Below are positions 1 through 5,133 of a stretch of 5,133 nt of DNA, in pieces (the first letter of the stretch is position 1; each line of letters starts with the position of its first letter). The DNA is from JAEUPI01 sp035499355 (GTDB lineage Bacteria > Pseudomonadota > Gammaproteobacteria > Burkholderiales > Burkholderiaceae_C). A program made the position numbers and the translations under genes. Under the pieces are notes generated by a model. The model saw only the letters and a program-made list of their open reading frames with translations. It was not told the origin of the DNA and did no database searches. The DNA lies in assembly GCA_035499355.1 (NCBI GenBank), contig DATJYZ010000124.1, positions 1 to 5,133 on the forward strand, read 5' to 3'.

Positions 1-839
1 ACCAGCGAGCCAGCACGGATGAAGTAGAACGGCGTCAGCAGTCCGAACGTCAGCGTGCGCAGGCGCCGGATCAGCGCGTGGTCCTTGCCGACCGTGCCCG
101 CCAGCACCATGCCGATCAGATAGGCCGGCAGCACGGCCTCGCTGTCGGCCCAGCTCGCCAGCGCGCCCATGCCGAACAGGCACAGCATCAGGAACTTCGC
201 CTCGAGCTCCGACGGCCGGCCGCCGAAGCGGCGGAAGAACCGCGGCGTCAGCCAGGGCAGCACGACGAAGACGACAATGCCCACCCCGATGAACACCAGC
301 GTCCTGACGGTGAACGGCGCGAACAGGAAGCCCAGCGCGAGCACGGTCGCCAGGTCGTTGACGAAGCACGCTGCCAGCACCGTCTTGCCGTACTCGGTGC
401 GGTTGAGCCCGAACTCGAGCATCACCGCGTAGACCACGGCGACCGAGGTGGTCGACATCGCGATGCCCGCGAGCCAGCTGGCGTCACCCGACCAGCCGAG
501 CGCGTAGCGCGCCAGCGCCGCGCAGCCGAGGAACGGTGCGAGGAAGCCCACCAGCCCGATGGCGCCGGCCTGACGCCACTGGCGGCGAAACACCACCGGG
601 TCGAGCTCGGCGCCGGCCAGAAAGGTCAGCACGATCGCGCCGGCGCCGGCCAGGAACTTCAGCCACGACGGGTCGCCCGCCAGCAGCGTGGTGCCCACCA
701 GCGCGCCGATGAACAACTGGGCGATCGTGCCGACGACGATCTCCGACAGCGCGGTAGCGATCCTCAGGGCGATCGACAGCAGCGTGGCGATCAGCGCCAG
801 GCCGAGCCACAGTGCAGCCTGGGCCCAGATCTCGGTCAT
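1..839 (-). CDS. cation:proton antiporter, CPA/PF00999 family (N-terminal 279 residues; continues beyond left edge)
   Basis: Inner-membrane monovalent cation/proton exchanger of the Na+/H+ exchanger superfamily. The reading frame is open from an ATG at 839 to the window edge with no stop, so the C-terminal half, including any RCK/TrkA-N regulatory domain, is not visible. Translation gives successive hydrophobic helices: about 6-25, 34-54, 60-80, 91-112, 121-141, 151-173 and 178-197. Recognisable family segments are FLAGAELDP (about 73-81), MSTTSVAVVYAV (128-139, the unwound-helix region) and ACFVNDLATVLALG (157-170). The last carries the ion-binding pair as Asn161-Asp162. The start overlaps the DUF190 stop as ATGA, with a modest AGGGG (852..848) eight bases upstream, so translational coupling is likely. 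As third gene of a fluoride-riboswitch operon it probably corrects Na+ or H+ imbalance during fluoride stress; Na+/H+ antiporters are known members of the fluoride-riboswitch regulon. Ion specificity is inference. Family assignment is firm. Confidence 0.9.
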   Translation of the reverse strand, partial: MTEIWAQAALWLGLALIATLLSIALRIATALSEIVVGTIAQLFIGALVGTTLLAGDPSWLKFLAGAGAIVLTFLAGAELDPVVFRRQWRQAGAIGLVGFLAPFLGCAALARYALGWSGDASWLAGIAMSTTSVAVVYAVMLEFGLNRTEYGKTVLAACFVNDLATVLALGFLFAPFTVRTLVFIGVGIVVFVVLPWLTPRFFRRFGGRPSELEAKFLMLCLFGMGALASWADSEAVLPAYLIGMVLAGTVGKDHALIRRLRTLTFGLLTPFYFIRAGSL

Positions 840-1204
840 GACGCGCGCCCCTGCGGTGCGGCCGCCGGCTCGCCGGGGTCGTCGGCCCGCGGGTTGAGGA
901 CGCCGAAGCTCGCCGGGATGCGCGCGTAGAACACGCGCACCTTCTGCTCGCGCAGCAGCGCCAGCAGCTTCTCGGCCTCGTCGTCGTCGACGATGAACTC
1001 GACCTCCACCGCCAAAGTGCCGGCGAGCTCGAAGAAGTGGTCCTCGTGCAGCACGTGGTGGCCGCCGAAGCCGGCCATCGCGCGGAACGCCGACCCACCG
1101 CGGATGCCGAGGCGGTTGGCCTGTTGCAGCAGCCATTCCCACAGCAGCGTGTGGTGCAGCCGCTGGTTCTCGTGCACGTAGAAGCGAAGAAACGAGCCGT
1201 TCAT
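836..1204 (-). CDS. DUF190 family protein (PII-like fold), 122 aa
   Basis: Small soluble protein recognised as DUF190 (PF02641), a family with a ferredoxin-like, PII/GlnB-like fold and no settled biochemical role. Visible signatures are an N-terminal beta strand FLRFYVHE (5-12), a helix around LLWEWLLQQANRLG (20-33), then the family GFG turn in AMAGFGGHHVLHEDHFF (42-58). The last strand and helix are VEVEFIVDD (66-74) and EAEKLLALLREQ (76-87), followed by VRVFYARI (89-96). The last ~18 residues are a proline/alanine-rich tail. The start at 1204 is supported by AGGAG (1216..1212) seven bases upstream. It lies 30 bases after crcB and its stop overlaps the antiporter start by four bases (ATGA). 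The PII-like fold and position between a channel and an antiporter suggest a ligand- or ion-sensing regulator of one of them; that is inference. The cluster H49, H50, H53, E54, D55, H56 is unusually rich in possible metal ligands. Confidence 0.9.
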   Translation of the reverse strand: MNGSFLRFYVHENQRLHHTLLWEWLLQQANRLGIRGGSAFRAMAGFGGHHVLHEDHFFELAGTLAVEVEFIVDDDEAEKLLALLREQKVRVFYARIPASFGVLNPRADDPGEPAAAPQGRAS

Positions 1205-1234
1205 CGCGAATCTCCTGTTGGTCTCTTGAAGGTG

Positions 1235-1627
1235 TCAGGCCCTGGAGGCCCAGATCGCGTTGGCGGCCACGATGCCCGTCGCCGTGAGCAGGAGCGAGCC
1301 AAAAAGGTGGAGGCTCGCCGCCGAGAGAGCCCAGCCGTATTCCTGGCGCTGCAGCAGCGCGACGACCTCGGCCGAGAAGGTCGAGAACGTCGTCAGCCCG
1401 CCCATGAAACCGGTGATGACCAGCAGCCGCCACTCGGGCGCCAGCGAGCCGTGGAGGCCAAAGAAGGCGCTGGCCACGCCCACCAGCAGACCGCCGATCA
1501 GGTTGGCCGCCACGGTGCCCAACGGAATGGTCGGAAACAGCGGGTTGAGCCAGCCGCCCAGCCACCAGCGCAGCAACGCGCCGATGCCGGCGCCGCCGAA
1601 TACAGCCAGGAAAGCAAGTCCGCTCAT
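1235..1627 (-). CDS. crcB: fluoride ion channel CrcB/Fluc, 130 aa
   Basis: Small four-helix membrane protein of the CrcB/Fluc family. Members assemble as antiparallel homodimers and let fluoride leave the cytoplasm passively. All family hallmarks are present: GGAGIGALLRWW (11-22, with the conserved Arg20), GTVAANLIGGLLVG (37-50, pore Asn42), and TGFMGGLTTFSTFS (72-85). The last contains the Phe-box residues Phe81 and Phe84 and the central Na+-site loop. Helix 4 (about 104-123) resembles E. coli CrcB rather than Fluc proteins carrying the YVxxS motif. Length matches the family (about 125-130 aa). I chose ATG 1627 because AAGGAG (1637..1632) lies four bases upstream and the protein then begins right at the first helix. 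A TTG at 1681 in the same frame would add 18 basic, non-homologous residues and overlap leader hairpins. First gene of the operon, directly under the fluoride riboswitch, which independently confirms the function. Confidence 0.97.
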   Translation of the reverse strand: MSGLAFLAVFGGAGIGALLRWWLGGWLNPLFPTIPLGTVAANLIGGLLVGVASAFFGLHGSLAPEWRLLVITGFMGGLTTFSTFSAEVVALLQRQEYGWALSAASLHLFGSLLLTATGIVAANAIWASRA

Positions 1628-1629
1628 GG

Positions 1630-1656
1630 GGCTCCTTGGTCGTTGTGACCGGAGCC
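1630..1656 (-). promoter_or_regulatory. hairpin sequestering the crcB Shine-Dalgarno
   Basis: Read on the minus strand, GGCTCC-GGTC (1656..1647), loop ACAAC (1646..1642), then GACC (1641..1638), bulge AA (1637..1636) and GGAGCC (1635..1630). All ten pairs are Watson-Crick, broken only by the two-base bulge. The 3' arm and bulge contain the crcB Shine-Dalgarno AAGGAG (1637..1632), four bases before the ATG. In a folded transcript the ribosome site would be mostly paired. This suggests a translational control layer downstream of the terminator. The pairing is seen directly; the regulatory effect is inferred. It could instead be a coincidental fold in GC-rich sequence, but the match to the SD is exact. 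Confidence 0.6.
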
Positions 1657-1665
1657 GCGGAGGCT

Positions 1666-1681
1666 TTGCAGTGACCTGCAA
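1666..1681 (-). other. perfect 6-bp hairpin in the crcB leader
   Basis: On the minus strand TTGCAG (1681..1676), loop GTCA (1675..1672), CTGCAA (1671..1666). It lies immediately after the T-tract of the attenuator and before the hairpin that hides the Shine-Dalgarno. It exists only in read-through transcripts. Its loop region carries a second copy of GGTCAC, also found in the next hairpin, so the two could compete for pairing. No known function; it may simply space the two regulatory elements. Confidence 0.4.
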
Positions 1682-1683
1682 CG

Positions 1684-1722
1684 AAAATGCCTACCGCGCC
1701 CCGATCAGGGTCTGGTAGGCAT
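1684..1722 (-). terminator. riboswitch-controlled intrinsic terminator (attenuator)
   Basis: On the minus strand a perfect nine-base inverted repeat, ATGCCTACC (1722..1714) and GGTAGGCAT (1695..1687), is followed directly by TTTCGTT. The interior can extend the stem with CCC/GGG around TGATC. The 5' arm begins with the same ATGCC that forms the 3' strand of the aptamer pseudoknot (1722..1718), so aptamer and terminator are mutually exclusive. The T-tract is short and interrupted (TTTT counting the stem's last base, then CG), so termination may be incomplete. The plus strand has no T-run after the repeat, so this is not a terminator for rightward transcription. This is the standard arrangement for a fluoride ON-switch. 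Confidence 0.88.
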
Positions 1723-1764
1723 CATCAGCCGTCGCCGGCGGTTCGCGGAGGCATGCCATCTCCG
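1711..1764 (-). promoter_or_regulatory. fluoride riboswitch aptamer (crcB motif)
   Basis: Fluoride-binding RNA element in the crcB leader. The minus strand reads GGAGATGGCATGCCTCC (1763..1747), then GAACC, then CTGATGATGCCTACCAGA (1728..1711). From memory this closely matches the Pseudomonas syringae fluoride aptamer, with the same GGAGATGGCAT...CCTCC and CTGATGATGCCTAC blocks. Structure visible by eye: a first stem CGGAG/CTCCG (1764..1760 with 1750..1746); a second stem GCCG/CGGC (1739..1736 with 1731..1728) closed by a GCGA GNRA-type tetraloop; and the conserved pseudoknot GGCAT (1757..1753) with ATGCC (1722..1718). The element starts a few bases after the predicted transcription start and is followed by a terminator sharing the pseudoknot strand. 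In this family fluoride binding, through Mg2+ ions, stabilises the pseudoknot and allows transcription into crcB. Confidence 0.95.
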
Positions 1765-1774
1765 ATGCGGCGGC

Positions 1775-1803
1775 AGTATACGCCGGCCGATCCGTCTCGA
1801 AGC
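1775..1803 (-). promoter_or_regulatory. putative sigma-70 promoter of the fluoride operon
   Basis: TATACT at 1780..1775 matches five of six bases of the -10 consensus and stands out in a very GC-rich region. It would start transcription about 7-8 bases downstream, near 1768, just ahead of the aptamer's first stem at 1764, as expected for a riboswitch leader. The -35 is poor: GCTTCG, CTTCGA or TTCGAG (within 1803..1796) at 15-17 base spacing. The promoter is therefore weak or helped by an activator. No operator was recognised. Confidence 0.6.
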
Positions 1804-1897
1804 GCACACCCGGGCGCAGCGCGGAGCCCCGTGGCGGGCGCGGGGGCGCCGGCCTGCCTATCATCGCGGGGCTGCTCGTCGGGGAAGCACTGCTGCA

Positions 1898-4800
1898 ATG
1901 TCGATGGTCCAGCTGGCGCTCAGGCGCCCGTACACCTTCATCGTGATGGCGATGCTGATCGTGCTCGCCACGCCGTTCACGCTGCTGCAGATGGCCACCG
2001 ACATCTTCCCGGAGATCAACATCCCGGTGGTCAGCATCATCTGGAACTACCAGGGGCTCTCGGCGCAGGAGATGGGCGCGCGCATCGCCGGCCAGAGCGA
2101 GCGCAGCCTGACCACCACGGTGAGCGACATCGAGCACATCGAGTCGACCTCGCTGTCGGGCATCTCGATCATCAAGGTGTTCTTCCAGCCCACCGCGAAC
2201 ATCCAGACCGCGCTGGCGCAGGTGGTGGCGATCATGCAGACGCAGGTGCGCCAGCTGCCGCCGGGCATCACGCCGCCGCTGATCATCAAGTACTCGGCCT
2301 CCAGCATCCCGGTGGTGCAGCTCGGCATGGCCAGCCCGTCGCTGCCCGAGCAGACGGTGTTCGACCATGCGATCAACACGCTGCGCCCACAGCTGATCAC
2401 GATTCCCGGCGTCGCCATTCCCTTTCCCTACGGTGGCAAGAACCGGTTGATCTCGGTGGACCTCGACATGCCGGCGCTGCAGGCGCGCGGGCTGTCGCCG
2501 GCCGACGTGGTCAACGCCATCAACCTGCAGAACCTGATCCTGCCCTCGGGCACCGCCAAGTTCGGCGCCACCGAGTACACGGTGCGCATGAACGGCTCGC
2601 CCGACGCCATCGCCGGCCTCGGCGACCTGCCGGTGCGCACGGTCGGCGGCAACACCACCTACCTGCGCGACGTGGCGCAGGTCCGCGACGGCTTCCAGCC
2701 GCAGACGAACATCGTGCGCCAGGACGGCGCGCGCGGCGTGCTGCTGTCGGTGCTGAAGAACGGTGGCGCGTCGACGCTCGACATCGTCAACAACCTGCGC
2801 GCGATGCTGCCGCGGGTGACCGAGGTGCTGCCGCAGGACATCAAGGTGACGCCGCTGTTCGACCAGTCGGTGTTCGTGAAGGCGGCGGTCAAGGGCGTGG
2901 TGGTCGAGGCGCTGATCGCGGCGGCGCTCACCGCGGCGATGGTGCTGCTGTTCCTCGGCAACTGGCGCAGCACGCTGATCATCGGGCTGACCATCCCGCT
3001 GTCGATCCTGTCCTCGATCATCGTGCTCAGGCTGCTCGGCGAGACGCTCAACCTGATGACGCTGGGCGGCCTCGCGCTCAGCGTGGGCATCCTGGTCGAT
3101 CAGGCGATCGTGACGATCGAGAACATCGAGCGCCACCTGCACATGAACAAACCCATCGAGGAGGCGATCGAGACTGGCGCCGGCGAGATCGGCGCCGCCG
3201 CGTTCGTGTCGACGCTGTGCATCTGCATCGTCTTCGTGCCGATGTTCTTCCTCTCCGGCGTCGCCCGCTTCCTGTTCGTGCCGCTGGCCGAGGCGGTGGT
3301 GCTGGCGATGATCGCCTCGTACATCCTGTCGCGCACCTTCGTGCCGACCATGGTGCTGCTGCTGATGAAGGACCAGGCGGCCGGCCATGCGGCGCCTGCG
3401 CGCAGCCCGCTGCAGCGCCTGTACCGCGGGTTCGACAGCCGCTTCGAGCGCCTGCGCAGCGGCTACACCCTGGTGCTGACGGCGCTGCTGCAGCAGCGGC
3501 GCGCGTTCGCGTTGCTGTTCGGCGCGTTCTGCGTCGCCTCGTGCTTCCTGGCGCCGGTGCTCGGGCGCGACTTCTTCCCCAGCGTCGACGCCGGCCAGAT
3601 CCGCCTGCACTTCCGCGCGCCCACCGGCACGCGCATCGAGGAGACGGCGCGCATCGCCGACGCGGTGGAGGCGGCGATCCGCGAGCTGATCCCGAAGGAG
3701 CAGCTGGAGACGATCCTCGACAACCTCGGGGTGCCCAACAGCGGCATCAACCTCAGCTACAGCAACGCCGGCACCTTCGGCACGCTCGACGGCGAGATCC
3801 TGATGTCGCTGCGCGATGGCCACGAGCCCACGGCCAGCCACGTCACGCGCCTGCGCAGCGAGCTGCCCAAGCGCTTTCCCGGCATCGAGTTCTTCTTCCA
3901 GCCGGCCGACATCGTCACGCAGATCCTCAACTTCGGCCTGCCGGCGGCGATCGACGTGCAGTTCACCGGCACCGACATGGCGGCCAACGCGGCGCTGGCC
4001 GGCGAGCTGACGCAGGCCATCCGCCAGATCCCGGGTGCGGTCGACGCCCACGTGCACCAGCGCTTGAACGCACCGGCGGTCAACCTGCAGATGGATCGCA
4101 CGCGCCTGCAGCAGCTCGGCCTCACCGCGGCCAACGTCGGCCAGAACGTGCTGATCTCGCTGTCGGGCAGCTCCCAGACGGCGCCCGCGTTCTGGCTCAA
4201 TCCGCAGAACGGCGTCGTGTACAACCTCAGCGTGCAGACGCCGCAGTATCGCGTCGAATCGCTCGACGCGCTGCTCGGCATGCCGGTCGCGAGCAACGGG
4301 ACAGCCTCGCCCACGGCTGCGTCGGCGCAACTGCTCGGCAACCTCGTCGAAGCGCGCCCGGGGCGGCAACTCGCAGTGGTCTCGCGCTACAACATCGCGC
4401 CTGCGATCGATGTGTACGTCGGTGTGCAGGGCACCGATCTCGCGAGCGTCGCGAAGCAGGTCGAGGGCTTCGTCGATCGGTTGCGCCCGCGTCTCCCGCG
4501 CGGCAGCCAGCTCGTGGTCCGCGGCCAGGTGCAGACGATGCAGTCGTCGTTCCTGGGCCTGGGCGTCGGACTCGCGATGGCCATCGTCCTCGTCTACCTG
4601 CTCGTGGTCGTGAATTTCCAGTCGTGGATCGACGCCGCGATCATCGTGGCGGCGCTGCCAGCCGCGCTCGCCGGCATCGCATGGATGCTGTTCGTCACCG
4701 GGACGACGCTGAGCGTGCCGGCGCTCACAGGTGCGATCATGACCATGGGCGTCGCGACTGCGAACAGCATCCTGCTCGTCTCGTTCGCGCGACAGCGACG

Positions 4801-5104
4801 CGAGGAAGGCGCGACCATCCTCGCGGCCGCGCTCGAGGGCGGCGCGACGCGGATCCGGCCGGTGCTGATGACCGCGCTCGCGATGATCATCGGCATGATC
4901 CCGATGGCGCTCGGCATCGGCGAAGGCGCCGAGCAGAACGCGCCGCTCGGCCGCGCCGTGATCGGCGGCCTGCTGTTCGCCACGGTGTCTACCCTCTTTT
5001 TCGTTCCGGTCGTGTACGCTGGCGTGCACCAGCGCCTCGCGCGTCGAGCCGCGCGCGGCCCGGATTCGCACGCGGTCCCTACCGTATCCGGCCAGGAGGC
5101 CTGA
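1898..5104 (+). CDS. RND-superfamily efflux pump inner-membrane permease (AcrB/HAE-like), 1068 aa
   Basis: Proton-driven trimeric inner-membrane component of a tripartite efflux system; it normally works with a periplasmic adaptor and an outer-membrane channel. Length and layout match AcrB-type permeases: TM1 at 13-32, a first periplasmic porter region (about 33-330), TM2-6 at about 335-488, a cytoplasmic linker (490-530), TM7 at 536-556, a second porter region (557-884), and TM8-12 at about 885-1042. Family signatures include RRPYTF (9-14), FPEINIPVVSI (37-47), IEHIES (78-83) and TRIRPVLMTALAMIIG (984-999; Arg987 aligns with AcrB Arg971). The TM4 motif is VDQAIVTIEN (400-409), so Asp401 is kept but the second Asp (AcrB D408) is Gln402. 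In TM10 GVATANSILL (951-960) puts Ala955 at AcrB Lys940. The start at 1898 has GGGGAAG (1881..1887) ten bases upstream; ATG 1904 is an alternative. Substrate unknown. Divergent from the fluoride operon. Codon choice shifts after about residue 765. Confidence 0.95.
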   Translation: MSMVQLALRRPYTFIVMAMLIVLATPFTLLQMATDIFPEINIPVVSIIWNYQGLSAQEMGARIAGQSERSLTTTVSDIEHIESTSLSGISIIKVFFQPTANIQTALAQVVAIMQTQVRQLPPGITPPLIIKYSASSIPVVQLGMASPSLPEQTVFDHAINTLRPQLITIPGVAIPFPYGGKNRLISVDLDMPALQARGLSPADVVNAINLQNLILPSGTAKFGATEYTVRMNGSPDAIAGLGDLPVRTVGGNTTYLRDVAQVRDGFQPQTNIVRQDGARGVLLSVLKNGGASTLDIVNNLRAMLPRVTEVLPQDIKVTPLFDQSVFVKAAVKGVVVEALIAAALTAAMVLLFLGNWRSTLIIGLTIPLSILSSIIVLRLLGETLNLMTLGGLALSVGILVDQAIVTIENIERHLHMNKPIEEAIETGAGEIGAAAFVSTLCICIVFVPMFFLSGVARFLFVPLAEAVVLAMIASYILSRTFVPTMVLLLMKDQAAGHAAPARSPLQRLYRGFDSRFERLRSGYTLVLTALLQQRRAFALLFGAFCVASCFLAPVLGRDFFPSVDAGQIRLHFRAPTGTRIEETARIADAVEAAIRELIPKEQLETILDNLGVPNSGINLSYSNAGTFGTLDGEILMSLRDGHEPTASHVTRLRSELPKRFPGIEFFFQPADIVTQILNFGLPAAIDVQFTGTDMAANAALAGELTQAIRQIPGAVDAHVHQRLNAPAVNLQMDRTRLQQLGLTAANVGQNVLISLSGSSQTAPAFWLNPQNGVVYNLSVQTPQYRVESLDALLGMPVASNGTASPTAASAQLLGNLVEARPGRQLAVVSRYNIAPAIDVYVGVQGTDLASVAKQVEGFVDRLRPRLPRGSQLVVRGQVQTMQSSFLGLGVGLAMAIVLVYLLVVVNFQSWIDAAIIVAALPAALAGIAWMLFVTGTTLSVPALTGAIMTMGVATANSILLVSFARQRREEGATILAAALEGGATRIRPVLMTALAMIIGMIPMALGIGEGAEQNAPLGRAVIGGLLFATVSTLFFVPVVYAGVHQRLARRAARGPDSHAVPTVSGQEA
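5094..5099 (+). promoter_or_regulatory. Shine-Dalgarno AGGAGG for the gene starting at 5108
   Basis: A full-consensus AGGAGG sits inside the last codons of the RND gene, eight bases before an ATG at 5108. It supports that ATG as a genuine start and indicates that the following gene is co-transcribed and tightly coupled to the permease. Confidence 0.85.
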
Positions 5105-5107
5105 ACG

Positions 5108-5133
5108 ATGTCCCAGGAGCGCCATTCCACGCT
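5108..5133 (+). CDS. start of downstream gene, cut by window edge (possible efflux adaptor subunit)
   Basis: An ATG three bases after the RND stop opens a frame reading MSQERHST plus a partial codon to the edge. The strong Shine-Dalgarno at the correct distance makes it a real gene start. Eight residues cannot identify the product. RND permeases are very often followed by their periplasmic adaptor (membrane fusion protein), so that is the leading guess. A short polar N-terminus before a membrane anchor would fit, but an outer-membrane factor or a regulator is equally compatible with what is visible. Confidence 0.6.

Noticed and set aside
78..929. A 283-codon plus-strand open frame over the antiporter
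   Set aside because: Low-complexity Arg/Gln/His/Glu-rich translation. The opposite strand encodes a clear multi-helix antiporter across this interval and runs off the left edge.
1037..1648. A 203-codon plus-strand open frame over DUF190 and crcB
   Set aside because: Composition is that of an antisense shadow; both minus-strand genes have family motifs and ribosome-binding sites.
1628..1681. Extended crcB start at TTG 1681 (18 extra residues)
   Set aside because: The extra segment is basic and unlike CrcB N-termini, has no Shine-Dalgarno, and overlaps leader hairpins. ATG 1627 has AAGGAG upstream and begins at the first helix.
1750..1757. GGCATGCC palindrome as a protein operator or dimerisation site
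   Set aside because: It lies in the aptamer loop, and its bases are explained by the conserved pseudoknot strand and the first-stem closing bases.
1801..1858. GC-rich stretch upstream of the RND gene as a terminator or repeat element
   Set aside because: Only short imperfect GGC/GCC complementarity and no T-run; it looks like ordinary high-GC spacer.
1859..1864. TATCAT as a -10 box for the RND gene
   Set aside because: No convincing -35 at 16-18 base spacing and the surroundings are extremely GC-rich. I cannot support a specific rightward promoter.
1691..5125. A 1144-codon open frame antisense to the whole RND gene
   Set aside because: Its translation is dominated by Arg, His, Asp, Glu and Gln with no domain pattern, as expected for the complement of a high-GC gene. 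It also runs through the riboswitch region. The plus-strand RND protein is unmistakable.

Overview
The window is a GC-rich, gene-dense bacterial segment with long stretches of G/C at third codon positions. The protein types fit a Gram-negative proteobacterium: an HAE-type RND pump, an E. coli-like CrcB and a DUF190 protein. A beta-proteobacterium of the Burkholderiales is my best guess, but that is inference from composition and protein style, not from a marker gene.

Left half, minus strand (read from about 1780 down to 1): a fluoride-resistance operon with an unusually readable control region. A -10 box (TATACT, 1780..1775) is followed at once by a fluoride (crcB-motif) riboswitch aptamer (1764..1711). 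Next come an intrinsic terminator whose 5' arm re-uses the aptamer's pseudoknot strand (1722..1684), a small perfect hairpin (1681..1666), and a second hairpin that buries the crcB Shine-Dalgarno sequence (1656..1630). Three genes follow: crcB (fluoride channel, 1627..1235), a DUF190 PII-like protein (1204..836), and a PF00999-type cation:proton antiporter (839 to beyond the left edge). The last two overlap as ATGA. The inferred logic is that fluoride stabilises the aptamer, the terminator cannot form, and an exporter, a small possible regulator and an ion antiporter are made together.

Right half, plus strand: a divergently transcribed, complete RND-superfamily inner-membrane efflux permease (1898..5104, 1068 aa). 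Three bases after its stop, behind a strong Shine-Dalgarno inside the RND 3' end, another gene starts at 5108 and runs off the window. A periplasmic adaptor is the expected partner, but only 8 codons are visible. The pump's proton-relay region departs from AcrB (Asp-Gln instead of Asp-Asp in TM4, Ala instead of Lys in TM10), and codon choice changes visibly in its last ~300 codons.

The only sizeable non-coding stretch is the 270-base divergent intergenic region, most of which is the riboswitch leader. I saw no tRNA or rRNA gene, insertion sequence, CRISPR array or attachment site.
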